64,000 bases of DNA from SB11 sp037968475 (GTDB taxonomy: Bacteria; Bacteroidota; Bacteroidia; UBA8524). The translations under genes and the position numbers were made by a program. The notes beneath the pieces are model-generated. The model worked only from the letters and a program-made list of their open reading frames with translations. It did no database searches and had not been told where the DNA came from. Shown here in pieces: positions 1 through 8,674 of this stretch. The stretch spans positions 62,001 to 126,000 of the forward strand of contig JBBKVO010000013.1 of NCBI GenBank assembly GCA_037968475.1, read 5' to 3'. Positions within the stretch are counted from its first letter, which is position 1; each line of letters starts with the position of its first letter.

Positions 1-22
1 TTGATATTAAACTAAAACCATT

Positions 23-328
23 ATGATTTTATATAACGTAACCATAAATGTTGATGAAAACATACACCTAGAGTGGGTGCAATGGATGAAAAAAACACAC
101 ATACCCGAAGTAATGGCTACAGGTAAGTTTATCGACTTTAAAATGTTTAAAGTGATTACCCGCCAACCTGATGAAACGGGTGTAACCTACAGCGTGCAAT
201 ATTTTGCAAAAACACTTGCCGACTACGAAAGCTATAAGGCCGATTTTGGCCCCGCACTACAAATAAAAACCATGCAAAAATATGGTGATGCCCTTATGGC
301 ATTCCGCACTGTGCTAGAGACAGTGTAA
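23..328 (+). CDS. DUF4286 family protein
   Basis: A 101-residue protein that resembles the DUF4286 family of small Bacteroidota proteins. It opens with the family-typical MILYNVTINVD strand, followed by a W-rich segment (residues 18-21) and an alternating alpha/beta pattern like a ferredoxin-like dimeric barrel. No signal peptide, membrane segment or catalytic motif is visible, so it is probably cytosolic. No biochemical role is known for the family. It stands alone and ends at a strong bidirectional terminator shared with the next gene on the opposite strand. The family call is from recognition of the sequence pattern only. Confidence 0.8.
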   Translation: MILYNVTINVDENIHLEWVQWMKKTHIPEVMATGKFIDFKMFKVITRQPDETGVTYSVQYFAKTLADYESYKADFGPALQIKTMQKYGDALMAFRTVLETV

Positions 329-331
329 AGC

Positions 332-371
332 AAAAAAAAATCCATAAGAATATCTCTTATGGATTTTTTTT
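332..371. terminator. Bidirectional Rho-independent terminator
   Basis: Inverted repeat TCCATAAGA / TCTTATGGA with a 5-nt loop (ATATC), flanked by a run of A on the left and a run of T on the right. It therefore works on both strands. It sits between the 3' ends of two convergent genes (DUF4286 and the thioredoxin-like gene). Confidence 0.9.
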
Positions 372-390
372 AATATCTGCCTTTATCTGT

Positions 391-1011
391 TTAAATATAA
401 GGAGTAAGTAACTCTTCAAACTCTTGTTGCAAAGCTTGGCTGTGGTTTTGTATGTACCACACCTGTATATCTTTTTTATAATCAACATCAGCAGGCTCAC
501 CTGCTGCTTTGTAATCGTCCATTATTTGCTGCGCTTCTTTTGGGCGTGGACCCCAAGTAAACAATACCTCACTAGTTTCGGCATCCAATGCTATTAGCTT
601 AGGTATAGATTTCCCACCGTTGGTTAGGTAGGCATCCATTATTTCGGGGTTTTCATCGCGCAGCAATAATGCCAGCCTTACTTTTCCCCTTTTCACTTCT
701 TCCATTTTGGCTAGCACGGGCACATTTTGGGCAGCATCACCACACCACAATTCGGTTAGTACCACCCATATCATTTGGCGTTTTAGCTTTTTAATGATGG
801 ATTGTAGTTGTGGGTTTATCTCCACCGTCTTATCCATACGGTGCATACGCTGGTCGTTTAGTTTACTATAATGCAGGTAGCTTTCGCTTTGGTTTTGCCC
901 AGTAGTTTTACCTTGGCTTAAAAGGTCTTTGCCCATTTGGCGAAACTCCTCGTAAGTAAAACCATTTTTTATATGTGTGCGGGTAATGGGTGTTTTGTGC
1001 TCGGTTTCCAT
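391..1011 (-). CDS. Thioredoxin family protein
   Basis: A 206-residue cytosolic thioredoxin-fold protein. The fold is shown by the beta strand leading into ELWCGDAAQNVP (Cys90) and the cis-proline region GGKSIPKLI (Pro137). The active site has only one cysteine: the usual second Cys of WCxxC is Ala, giving WCGDA. The protein could still work by a monothiol mechanism but not as a classical disulfide reductase. This single-Cys WCGD form is, as I recall, a recurrent subfamily in Bacteroidota. There is no signal peptide. The long N-terminal helical extension (about 75 residues) is charged. It is encoded convergent with DUF4286 and not obviously in an operon. Confidence 0.8.
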   Translation of the reverse strand: METEHKTPITRTHIKNGFTYEEFRQMGKDLLSQGKTTGQNQSESYLHYSKLNDQRMHRMDKTVEINPQLQSIIKKLKRQMIWVVLTELWCGDAAQNVPVLAKMEEVKRGKVRLALLLRDENPEIMDAYLTNGGKSIPKLIALDAETSEVLFTWGPRPKEAQQIMDDYKAAGEPADVDYKKDIQVWYIQNHSQALQQEFEELLTPYI

Positions 1012-1125
1012 ATTCTATTCTTAAAAAAATTAAACAGGTAAGTTGTGTCCAATGTTTTTCAAAACACAAGCCAAACTATACTCAAAATGAAATTGTACAA
1101 CACATTTCAGGGTTTGTAAGCGTGC

Positions 1126-1845
1126 CTATAAATTGTTGCGCTTTACAATTTTTAAAAATGCCTCAAAATCTTTTGCGTAGGGTGCCTCAATGGTAAGCGG
1201 CTTCTCATCGGGAGCTGTGAAACTGATTTTTGCAGCATGAAGCAAAAAGCGTTTCACTATAGGTTGTTCCAAATCCAATTTGCTAAAGCTATAATTACGC
1301 TTGTATTTTGACAGCATGGGCAAATCGCCCCTATATGCCGTATCGCCGGTTATTACAGCATTTTGACTGGCCAAATGTATGCGTATTTGGTGCATACGCC
1401 CTGTAACGGGTTTGCACTCTAACAAGCTAAAATTATTAAAAAACTCTAGCGTATTAAAATGCGTTAGCGCAGCTTTACCGTCTTTCATATCAATGTTTAC
1501 ACGGTTACTTTTATCTACTTTAATGGGTAAATCAACCGTTAGGTTATCAAAGCGTACTACACCATCAACTACGGCATGGTAGGTTTTGTCTACTTTTCGG
1601 TTTTCAAACAGCATACTCATGTGGCGGTAGGCTTCGGCATTTTTGGCTATTACCAATACACCGCTTGTTTCCCTATCTAGCCTGTGGCACAGTTGGGCAT
1701 CCTCGCAATATACTTTTGCCATACGCAGCAAGTTTTGCCCCTCTCCGCTCCTTTCATCCAACGAGGGTAAAAAAGCAGGCTTGTTTACCACTATCAGATT
1801 ATCATCCTCGTAAAGGATTATATCTTTAAAATTTATATGCTTCAT
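1126..1845 (-). CDS. RluA family pseudouridine synthase
   Basis: A 239-residue RNA pseudouridine synthase, which isomerises uridine to pseudouridine in rRNA or tRNA. The RluA-family catalytic motif CHRLDRETSG is at residues 53-62, with the catalytic aspartate at D57. Later family segments are also present, including GRMHQIRIHLA, which contains the conserved R-hQIR stretch. There is no S4 RNA-binding domain at the N-terminus, so it is a short, catalytic-domain-only member. The exact target nucleotide cannot be told from sequence. The downstream neighbour on the left is the thioredoxin-like gene. Confidence 0.9.
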   Translation of the reverse strand: MKHINFKDIILYEDDNLIVVNKPAFLPSLDERSGEGQNLLRMAKVYCEDAQLCHRLDRETSGVLVIAKNAEAYRHMSMLFENRKVDKTYHAVVDGVVRFDNLTVDLPIKVDKSNRVNIDMKDGKAALTHFNTLEFFNNFSLLECKPVTGRMHQIRIHLASQNAVITGDTAYRGDLPMLSKYKRNYSFSKLDLEQPIVKRFLLHAAKISFTAPDEKPLTIEAPYAKDFEAFLKIVKRNNL

Positions 1846-1905
1846 TTCTTATTTAAGATTTTTGATTTACGACTTGTTGATTTAATCAAAAATCATAATT
1901 ATAAA

Positions 1906-2673
1906 TTACTTGTTAAAATTCTTCAACCGCAATCGCGTTATCACCTGTTTGGTTTGTTGTGGAAAATCGCCATTCATCATCCAATCGTAATAACTGGGTT
2001 CACGAACAAATACTTGTGTTACTGAGCGACCTTTGTGCTTGCCAAAGTTAAACACTTCTTCGCCTTTATCGTTGCGTATTATTCGGCCTGCCAAATCCAC
2101 CAAATTATCTTGTCCTGATATTTTATGTAAGGCATCAATATTTTTTTCCAGTTGCTCGTATTTGTTTAGCTGTGCCTTAAATACTTCGTAGGTGGCACGA
2201 GTGTCAGCCTCGGCACTGTGGGCATTTTCTAAGTCGGTATTACAATAATAGCGGTACGCTGCCGCAAGATTGCGCGGTTCCATAATATGGAATATGCGTT
2301 GCACATCAATAAACTTGCGGTTTTCTATTTCAAACTCAATGCCTGCTCTAAAAAACTCTTCCACCAACATAGGGAAATCGAAACGATTGCTATTGAAGCC
2401 AGCAAAATCGCAATTCTCTAAAAACTGGTTAAGTTCTTTGGCTACATCTTTAAAAGTAGGCTCGTTGGCTACATCGGCATCGTAAATACCGTGTATTTCA
2501 CTAGCCTGTGCTGGTATGGGCATTTGTGGATTGATACGTTTATTAAGTACATCTTCCTTTCCATCGGGATATACTTTTATAAGGCACATTTCAACAATAC
2601 GATCGGTACTGGTGCTTATGCCTGTAGCTTCTAAATCAAAAAATACAAGTGGTCGTTTTAATGTAATATTCAT
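1906..2673 (-). CDS. DnaQ-like 3'-5' exonuclease
   Basis: A 255-residue DEDDh exonuclease. The visible motifs are Exo I FFDLEATG (D13, E15), Exo II around FNSNRFDFPML (D99) and Exo III HSAEADTRA (H152, D157), which is the full set of metal ligands and the general base. Members of this group proofread or trim DNA/RNA 3' ends. The C-terminal portion (FNFGKHKGRSVTQV, about residues 208-250) resembles the small basic DUF3820-like module often attached to such nucleases. There is no polymerase domain, so it is a stand-alone exonuclease rather than a Pol III epsilon by context. It lies next to trmD on the same strand, 38 bp away, so co-transcription is possible. Confidence 0.88.
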   Translation of the reverse strand: MNITLKRPLVFFDLEATGISTSTDRIVEMCLIKVYPDGKEDVLNKRINPQMPIPAQASEIHGIYDADVANEPTFKDVAKELNQFLENCDFAGFNSNRFDFPMLVEEFFRAGIEFEIENRKFIDVQRIFHIMEPRNLAAAYRYYCNTDLENAHSAEADTRATYEVFKAQLNKYEQLEKNIDALHKISGQDNLVDLAGRIIRNDKGEEVFNFGKHKGRSVTQVFVREPSYYDWMMNGDFPQQTKQVITRLRLKNFNK

Positions 2674-2711
2674 AAATAGTTCGTGTGGTTATGATATGAT
2701 AGTTTCAGAAT

Positions 2712-3386
2712 TTATCCCAACAAATCGGGGCGGCGCTCTTGGGTACGTTTAATACTCTCCTCGTGTCGCCATTCATCAATTTTTTTATGGTCGCCGCTTT
2801 TCAGTATTTCGGGCACTTTAAGTCCCATAAATTCATCAGGGCGGGTATATACGGGTGGTGCTAATAATCCATCTTGAAACGAATCACTTAAAGCCGATTC
2901 TTCATCACCAATAGCTCCGGGTATTAGGCGCACAATAGCATCAACCACTATGGCTGCTGCAAGTTCTCCGCCAGTAAGCACATAATCGCCTACCGATATT
3001 TCTTTTGTAATGTACAATTGTCTAATCCGTTCGTCAATGCCTTTGTAGTGTCCGCACAAAATTATAAGATTACCGTTAAGCGAAAGTTGGTTGGCTGTTT
3101 TTTGTTTAAACATTTCACCGTCGGGGCACATAAAAATCACCTCGTCGTATTCGCGCTCACCTTTCAGTTGGTCAATACATTTGGCAATAGGTTCGGCCAT
3201 CATCACCATACCTGCACCGCCGCCAAAAGCGTAATCATCAACCTGCTTATATTTGGTGGTGGTATAATCGCGCAGGTTGTGCAAGTGTATTTGCACCAGC
3301 CCTTTTTCTTGTGCCCTTTTTACTATCGAATGATTAAAGGGGCTTTCGAGCAGTTGGGGTACAACGGTAAGTATATCTATGCGCAT
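2712..3386 (-). CDS. trmD: tRNA (guanine-N1)-methyltransferase
   Basis: A 224-residue SPOUT methyltransferase that makes m1G37 next to the anticodon of tRNAs reading CNN/GGN codons and so prevents frameshifts. The sequence starts with MRIDILTVVPQ. It carries the trefoil-knot segment GDYVLTGGELAAAIVVD and the LSDSFQDGLLAPPVYTRP region, both typical of TrmD. Length matches the family. It is the last gene of the leftward rpsP-rimM-trmD operon, the usual translation-linked arrangement, though rplS is not seen after it here; the DnaQ-like exonuclease follows instead. Confidence 0.97.
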   Translation of the reverse strand: MRIDILTVVPQLLESPFNHSIVKRAQEKGLVQIHLHNLRDYTTTKYKQVDDYAFGGGAGMVMMAEPIAKCIDQLKGEREYDEVIFMCPDGEMFKQKTANQLSLNGNLIILCGHYKGIDERIRQLYITKEISVGDYVLTGGELAAAIVVDAIVRLIPGAIGDEESALSDSFQDGLLAPPVYTRPDEFMGLKVPEILKSGDHKKIDEWRHEESIKRTQERRPDLLG

Positions 3387-3440
3387 TGTAGCTTTTTTTT
3401 GGATTATAGCCCTAAAGATAAAACTGATTTGCCCACCTAT

Positions 3441-3968
3441 TTAAAGGTCTAGCAAGCCATCGGGCAGGCGTGTGTGTATTGTTTGATTGTCCCAGTCAAT
3501 TTCAATTATAAATTCATCAACAAAGGGTATCATGGTTTCCCTACCGTTTTGCAGCATATATAGCAAGGTTTGTGCAGGGGTTTCCATATAGTTGTTTATA
3601 AAACCTAGCTTGCCGTGTACCTCATCAATTATGGTAAAGTTTATCAAATCGGCTACGCTTGCACTATCGTCTACTTCTACCCATGCTTGTGGCACTAATA
3701 CGGTAAGGCCAATAAGTTGTTTTGCTTTTTCTTCGTCGGTTATATCTTCAAACTGCACTATGGGCATATTGTTCATACCCTCCCAGTTGGTATAAAAAAA
3801 AGGAACCGGTTTTTGGTTGATTTCCAAAAAAACCGGCTCCTTAGTACCATTTGGCTTATTCAGCGTAATGTTGTTTTGAAGTTCTATTTTAATTGCTCCT
3901 TTGTAGCCATGTGTTTTGGCTAAACGCCCAATGCTAATACAATTATGCCCGGGCTGTTTCATGGGCAA
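3441..3968 (-). CDS. rimM: 16S rRNA processing/maturation factor RimM
   Basis: A 175-residue 30S assembly factor. The N-terminal RimM domain begins with the IGRLAKTHGYKGAIKIE signature (the GRL-xxxHGxxG motif that contacts ribosomal protein S19), and the C-terminal PRC barrel follows from about residue 95 and contains the strand FVDEFIIEIDWDNQTI. The start codon directly abuts the rpsP stop codon, so translation is likely coupled. It functions in maturation of the 30S head. The flanks rpsP and trmD support the call. Confidence 0.95.
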   Translation of the reverse strand: MPMKQPGHNCISIGRLAKTHGYKGAIKIELQNNITLNKPNGTKEPVFLEINQKPVPFFYTNWEGMNNMPIVQFEDITDEEKAKQLIGLTVLVPQAWVEVDDSASVADLINFTIIDEVHGKLGFINNYMETPAQTLLYMLQNGRETMIPFVDEFIIEIDWDNQTIHTRLPDGLLDL

Positions 3969-4670
3969 TTATTTTGCTTCTTCTTCAGCAGGTGCATCAG
4001 CAGCAGGAGTTTCCTCTGCTGTGTTTTTTACTTCTTCAGGTGCTTCAGTAACTTCTACAGGAGCTTCAGCAACTGGAGTTTCCTCTACGGCTGCGGCAAC
4101 TTCTACAGGAGCCTCAGCAACTGGAGTTTCTACTACAGCAGTTTCTACTGTTTCAGTGACTTCTGCACTTACCTCTGCGGCAGCTTCTTCAACAGGAGCT
4201 ACTTCAATAATAGGTGCATTACGCTCAGCTATTTTAGCTGCACGTTCTTGGCTAATTTTGGTTTCACGCGCAAGATCAGCAAGGCGTTTGCTTTGTTTAG
4301 CATCACCCAAAGTGCTTTCTTTGGTTGTAATTTTCTCGGTTTTTTCATTCAACCAAGCATTAAACCTATCTTCGGCTTGTTCTGCTGTGTGTGCGCCTTT
4401 ACCTACCCCATTCAAAAGGTGATGTTTCATCATCACTCCTTTGTATGAAAGAATGGCACGACAGGTATCAGAAGGTATTGCACCTTTTTGTACCCAATTT
4501 AATGTGCTGTCGAAATTAAGGTCTATTGTAGCTGGGTTTGTGTTTGGATTGTAAGAACCCAACTTTTCAATAAACTTTCCATTCCTAGGAGCACGACTGT
4601 CCGCCACCACTATATGGAAGAATGCGGATTTTTTGCGTCCGTGACGCTGTAATCTGATTTTTACTGACAT
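3969..4670 (-). CDS. rpsP: 30S ribosomal protein S16 with long acidic tail
   Basis: A 233-residue bS16. The S16 core is clear (MSVKIRLQRHGRKKSAFF, then VVADSRAPRNGKFIEKLGSYNP) and takes about the first 85 residues. A helical, lysine-rich linker follows, then an 80-residue C-terminal tail made almost only of Ala, Glu, Pro, Val and Thr, including two copies of ETPVAEAPVEV. Ordinary bS16 is about 80-110 residues, so more than half of this protein is extension. Bacteroidota S16 proteins often have extended tails, but this one is long and internally repeated. First gene of the rpsP-rimM-trmD operon. Confidence 0.96.
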   Translation of the reverse strand: MSVKIRLQRHGRKKSAFFHIVVADSRAPRNGKFIEKLGSYNPNTNPATIDLNFDSTLNWVQKGAIPSDTCRAILSYKGVMMKHHLLNGVGKGAHTAEQAEDRFNAWLNEKTEKITTKESTLGDAKQSKRLADLARETKISQERAAKIAERNAPIIEVAPVEEAAAEVSAEVTETVETAVVETPVAEAPVEVAAAVEETPVAEAPVEVTEAPEEVKNTAEETPAADAPAEEEAK

Positions 4671-4719
4671 TTTTTATATGTTTTTAAAACCACTGGGTCT
4701 CCAATTTCCAGCGGGGCTG

Positions 4720-4750
4720 CAAATGTCGGGCAATTATTTTATTTTTCCAA
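4720..4750 (-). promoter_or_regulatory. Promoter of the rpsP-rimM-trmD operon and leader hairpin
   Basis: Read leftward, TTG (4748-4750) is followed by 20 nt and then GACATTTG (4720-4727), one mismatch from the Bacteroidota -7 box TAnnTTTG. Transcription would begin near 4714. The roughly 45-nt leader contains CCGCTGG and CCAGTGG separated by 11 nt, a possible 7-bp hairpin with one G-U pair (about 4688-4712). This could be an S16 autoregulatory site, but that is inference. Confidence 0.5.
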
Positions 4751-4840
4751 TAGTTTAGTATCTAAATAGCTAAATCATACATCAATAGGCTTGCAATATA
4801 CTATTACAAACTGTTCCCACAAAAACCCATAGCAAGCCAC

Positions 4841-4848
4841 TATATTTG
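4841..4848 (+). promoter_or_regulatory. Promoter -7 box for miaE, leaderless start
   Basis: TATATTTG matches TAnnTTTG exactly. The ATG of the MiaE gene is only 6 nt after the box, about where transcription should begin, so the mRNA would have no leader or almost none. The box also rules out the upstream TTG at 4846 as the start codon. Confidence 0.6.
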
Positions 4849-4854
4849 CCACAC

Positions 4855-5439
4855 ATGAAACTGAGCATAGATTTAGCCTGCGAATCAAGCCCTAAATGGC
4901 TGCAAGCAGTAATGGAAAATTTTGACAGTTTTTTACAAGACCATGCTAATTGCGAACGAAAAGCCAGCACTATGGTAATGAGTTTGGTAGCTAAATATCC
5001 TGATAGGGTTGAGATTATTCCCCAGCTAATAGAAACAGCAGTAGAAGAACTAGAGCACTTTAGAGATGTGTACGCCGTAATGCAACAACGCGGGGTAGCA
5101 CTTTCAAAAGAAATAGCACAGGATATGTATATGAAACATCTGCTTGATTTGCTTAGGTCTTCATCAATGGAGCGTTTTATGGATAGACTACTATTGTGTA
5201 GCGTGATTGAATGTAGAGGGGCTGAACGTTTTAAACTGGTTTGGGAGGCTTTGCCCAATGGTGAACTGAAAAAATTTTATCATCGCTTGTGGACTAGCGA
5301 AGCTAAACACGGTAACATTTTTGTGAAGATGGCCTTAAACTATTTTAATGAAAACGAGGTATACGCAAGGTTGAAACAGCTAGTTACTGCCGAAGCTACA
5401 ATAGTACAGGCTTTACCCATAAAGGCAACCCTTCACTAA
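4855..5439 (+). CDS. miaE: tRNA-(ms2io6A)-hydroxylase-like protein MiaE
   Basis: A 194-residue all-helical di-iron protein of the MiaE family, which hydroxylates the isopentenyl group of ms2i6A37 in tRNA. Ferritin-like iron ligands are visible as spaced glutamates and histidines: the EELEHFRDVY segment supplies an ExxH pair, and LLCSVIECRGAERF and LWTSEAKHGNIF supply later E and ExxxH ligands. Length matches the family (about 200). I start at the ATG at 4855 rather than an upstream TTG because the promoter box overlaps the latter. It is monocistronic and divergent from the rpsP operon, which also serves translation. Confidence 0.9.
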   Translation: MKLSIDLACESSPKWLQAVMENFDSFLQDHANCERKASTMVMSLVAKYPDRVEIIPQLIETAVEELEHFRDVYAVMQQRGVALSKEIAQDMYMKHLLDLLRSSSMERFMDRLLLCSVIECRGAERFKLVWEALPNGELKKFYHRLWTSEAKHGNIFVKMALNYFNENEVYARLKQLVTAEATIVQALPIKATLH

Positions 5440-5530
5440 AAAAACAATAATTTTTACTATACCGATTAAACCTTTGCCGTTTACACTTATCAAACAGGCG
5501 TTTTATAAAACAATATTATAATTTATTTTA

Positions 5531-8368
5531 ATGCTGAACAGAACAATTGGCCTACTACTGTTGCTACTAGCAGGTACAAGTGCATTTGCACAAAATTTTA
5601 CGGTACAAGGCAAGATAGCCGATAGTGCCACATCACAACCTTTAATAGGGGTTAATATTATAGTATCGAAATTTAGAGATACTACCCAAAAATACTATGC
5701 CATTAGCGATATAAACGGAAACTATAAGATAGAACTTCCACAAGGTGGCTACCGCCTCGAAACCCAATATATTGGGTATGCAAAATCAGCAACTACCATA
5801 CGAGTGGGCGAAAGTGGTTTTGTGCCTACTATATATATGGCTGAGGCAGCGTTGTCTGTTACAGGTGCTGTGGTAGTGCGACAACTACCTCCTGTGCAAA
5901 TAAAGGGCGATACTACCGAGTTTAATGCTGAGGCATTTAAGGTAAACCCTGATGCCACTGCCGAAGATTTGGTGAAGAAAATGCCCGGTATAACTGTTGA
6001 AGGCGGAAAAGTACAGGCCGAAGGTGAAGATGTGAAAAGGGTATTAGTGGATGGGAAAGAATTTTTTGGTGATGACCCTACCCTAGCACTACGCACACTT
6101 CCTGCTGATATGATTGATAAGGTGCAGGTGTACGACCAAATGAGCGACCAAAGTGCATTTACTGGTATTGATGATGGAAATGGTGCTAAAGCAATAAATA
6201 TTATCACCAAAAAAGAAAAACGCAACGGCACATTTGGCCGTGTATATGGCGGCTATGGTACTAACGATAGGTATAGCGCAGGTGCCACCTTTAATGTAAT
6301 GAGACCCAACACGCGGCTTAGTGTTTTGGGCTTATCAAACAATATAAACCAACAAAACTTTGCTGTAGAAGATTTATTTGGATTAGCTGGCGGTAGTAGT
6401 GGCGGTGGTCGCGGTGGCGGAGGTTTTAGAATGCCATCAGAGGTTACCGACTTTTTGGTGGGTCAACAAAACGGTATTAGCACTACGAATTCTTTTGGTT
6501 TAAACTATAGTGGTGAGTTGGGTAAAAAAGTAAAACTAACAGGCAGCTACTTTTTTAATACTTCTGATAATAAAAACAGCCAAAGCCTAACTCGTACTAC
6601 ATTTTTAGGTGGTGATAGCAACCAGTTGTATAATGAGACAAGCCAAAGTAACAGCCAAAACTTTAATCACCGCATCAACCTAAGGTTTGATTATACTATC
6701 GACTCATCTAACTCAATATTAATCACTCCAAAACTCAGCCTACAAACTAACAATAGTAAAAACAGTCTTAACGGACGTAGTAAACTACAAACAGAGCAAG
6801 CTATAAACAGTTTGATAAACAATAACGGTGCGGATATTAGCGGCTATAACTTTGATAACGACATTTTGTTCAGACACAAGTTTGCCAAACGTGGTCGCAC
6901 CCTTTCAGTAAATTTTGGTACAACCTTAAACAAACAAGACAAGAATAATTACCTGCTATCTGTAAATCAGTTTTATACCAGCACTACTATTAGTGATTCA
7001 TTAGACCAAAACGGTAATAACATAAGCGATGGGACAACACTATCGGCAAGGGTAGCTTATACAGAGGCAATAGGGCAAAAAGGTTTGTTGCAAATAAGTT
7101 ACGACGGACAACAAAAACTAAACAAGTCTGATAAGTATACTTATAATCAAGAACAAGGTACATACACCCTTATTGATACCACATTATCAAACGCATTTAC
7201 CAATACCTATACCACCCACACGGGCGGTTTAGACTATACTTATAATATAAATAAAGGAACTAACATATCTGTTGGCGCTGATTTTCAGCAGGCTACTTTG
7301 GCGGTAGACCAACGCTTTCCCAACAATAACGATTTAACAAGGGTGTTTAACAATGTGCTGCCCAACGTATCTATACGCTATGCCATAACTGAAAAAAGCA
7401 ATTTGCGTATACGCTATCGCACACGTACCAATGCACCATCGGCAAACCAATTGCAAAATGTAGTAAACAATACCAACCCTATATTATTAACTACCGGTAA
7501 CCCTAATTTGCAACAAGAGTACAACCACTTTTTGTTTAGCCGTTACCGCATAGCCAATCCACAAAAAGGACGCAGTATGTTTGTTATTGCTTTTCTATCA
7601 GCAACACAAAACTATATAAGCACCTCAACCACCATAGCCCGTACCGATACTACTGTTAATGGTGTTGAATTAAATAGAGGCAGCCAACTTTCTGCACCAG
7701 TAAACGTAAGCGGGTATTGGAATGCCCGTACATTTTTAATGTATAACCTGCCACTTAAATTTATAAAATCAAACTTTAGCAGCCGCACAGGTGTAAACTA
7801 CTCTCGTACCCCTGCCCTAATAAATAACCGCATCAACTACGCCCACAATACCAACTTTAGCGAGGGCATAACCATAGGTAGTAATATTAGCAAAAATGTT
7901 GATTTTACACTGAGCTACACGGCTAACTACACCGTAGTAAACAACTCAATATTACCTGAACTGAACAACAACTACTTTTATCACGTAGCAGGTGTTAAAC
8001 TGAATTGGATTTTTTGGAAAAACATAGTTTTCCGTACGGAAGCCAACCAAACATTGTACAGTGGTTTATCGGGTGGGTTTAATCAAAACTTCACACTTTG
8101 GAACGCTTCATTGGGTAAAAAATTCTTAAAAAATAATAGCGGAGAACTTTCACTAAGTGTGTTTGATATACTTAGCCAAAACAACAGCATTAACCGTAAT
8201 GTAACCCAAACCTATGTTGAAGATACCCGTACACAGGTTTTGAACCGTTATTTTATGCTTACGTTTACTTATACCTTTAAGAAATTTAAAAGCGGAGCTA
8301 CCACAGAAAATCCTGAAGACAATGAAGAAATGCGCCGCCGCTATCAACATTGGCAAGAAAGACATTAA
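5531..8368 (+). CDS. TonB-dependent receptor-like outer membrane beta-barrel protein
   Basis: A 945-residue outer membrane protein. Residues 1-20 are a signal peptide ending SAFAQ. Residues about 22-110 form a carboxypeptidase-regulatory-like beta sandwich (FTVQGKIADSATSQPLIGVN). Residues about 125-235 form a TonB plug-like domain (VKKMPGITVEGG, VLVDGKEFFGDDP). The rest is a large beta barrel ending in an aromatic-rich strand. A glycine-rich loop lies near residues 285-298. No SusD partner is adjacent, so it is not a classic SusCD glycan importer; it fits the OMP_b-brl family with unknown substrate. It stands alone between miaE and a repeat-rich gap. Confidence 0.88.
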   Translation: MLNRTIGLLLLLLAGTSAFAQNFTVQGKIADSATSQPLIGVNIIVSKFRDTTQKYYAISDINGNYKIELPQGGYRLETQYIGYAKSATTIRVGESGFVPTIYMAEAALSVTGAVVVRQLPPVQIKGDTTEFNAEAFKVNPDATAEDLVKKMPGITVEGGKVQAEGEDVKRVLVDGKEFFGDDPTLALRTLPADMIDKVQVYDQMSDQSAFTGIDDGNGAKAINIITKKEKRNGTFGRVYGGYGTNDRYSAGATFNVMRPNTRLSVLGLSNNINQQNFAVEDLFGLAGGSSGGGRGGGGFRMPSEVTDFLVGQQNGISTTNSFGLNYSGELGKKVKLTGSYFFNTSDNKNSQSLTRTTFLGGDSNQLYNETSQSNSQNFNHRINLRFDYTIDSSNSILITPKLSLQTNNSKNSLNGRSKLQTEQAINSLINNNGADISGYNFDNDILFRHKFAKRGRTLSVNFGTTLNKQDKNNYLLSVNQFYTSTTISDSLDQNGNNISDGTTLSARVAYTEAIGQKGLLQISYDGQQKLNKSDKYTYNQEQGTYTLIDTTLSNAFTNTYTTHTGGLDYTYNINKGTNISVGADFQQATLAVDQRFPNNNDLTRVFNNVLPNVSIRYAITEKSNLRIRYRTRTNAPSANQLQNVVNNTNPILLTTGNPNLQQEYNHFLFSRYRIANPQKGRSMFVIAFLSATQNYISTSTTIARTDTTVNGVELNRGSQLSAPVNVSGYWNARTFLMYNLPLKFIKSNFSSRTGVNYSRTPALINNRINYAHNTNFSEGITIGSNISKNVDFTLSYTANYTVVNNSILPELNNNYFYHVAGVKLNWIFWKNIVFRTEANQTLYSGLSGGFNQNFTLWNASLGKKFLKNNSGELSLSVFDILSQNNSINRNVTQTYVEDTRTQVLNRYFMLTFTYTFKKFKSGATTENPEDNEEMRRRYQHWQERH

Positions 8369-8660
8369 TGTCATGCCGACGTAGGTCGGCATCTCGTTGC
8401 CCAATAACCATTAATACAGACTGAGATGCTGAATCCCGATTGCTATCGGGACAGCATGACGGGGTGGAACGATTTTTTCAAGACCGTTTACTTTCTTTAG
8501 TCATGCCGAATTTATTTCGGCATCTCACTCTCCACAAGTGATTATTTGAAAAAATAAGTATTGATTTTTTGGACAGAAAATTTGTTTTGGTCTTGGGCAA
8601 TGAGATGCTGAAACAAGTTTAGCATGACCAACGCACAAAGCCTTGCTAAAATCAATCATA
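8369..8660. repeat. Cluster of four CATGCCGA-type hairpin repeats
   Basis: This gap of about 300 bp holds no gene. It contains four short hairpins sharing the ends TCATG and CATCTC. At 8370-8395 the stem is TGCCGAC / GTCGGCA. At 8423-8460 (reverse orientation) the stem is ATGCTG plus CCCGAT / ATCGGG plus CAGCAT. At 8500-8527 it is TGCCGAA / TTCGGCA, and at 8602-8629 (reverse) ATGCTGAAAC / GTTTAGCAT with a one-base bulge. They alternate in orientation. A fifth copy lies at 15785-15812. They may also end transcription of the receptor gene and the opposing envelope genes. Confidence 0.75.
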
Positions 8661-8674
8661 TTTAGGTAAAATCC

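Noticed and set aside
3916..4448. Two rightward open frames of about 168 codons over the S16 gene
   Set aside because: They read the complement of the repetitive acidic tail of S16, giving Ser/Ala/Thr- or Phe/Cys-rich nonsense.
4782..5258. Leftward 158-codon open frame over miaE
   Set aside because: It is the complement of a clearly conserved gene (MiaE); no family pattern, and cysteine/serine-rich as expected for a shadow frame.
5749..6231. Leftward 160-codon open frame inside the TonB-type receptor
   Set aside because: Shadow of a gene with a clear domain order.
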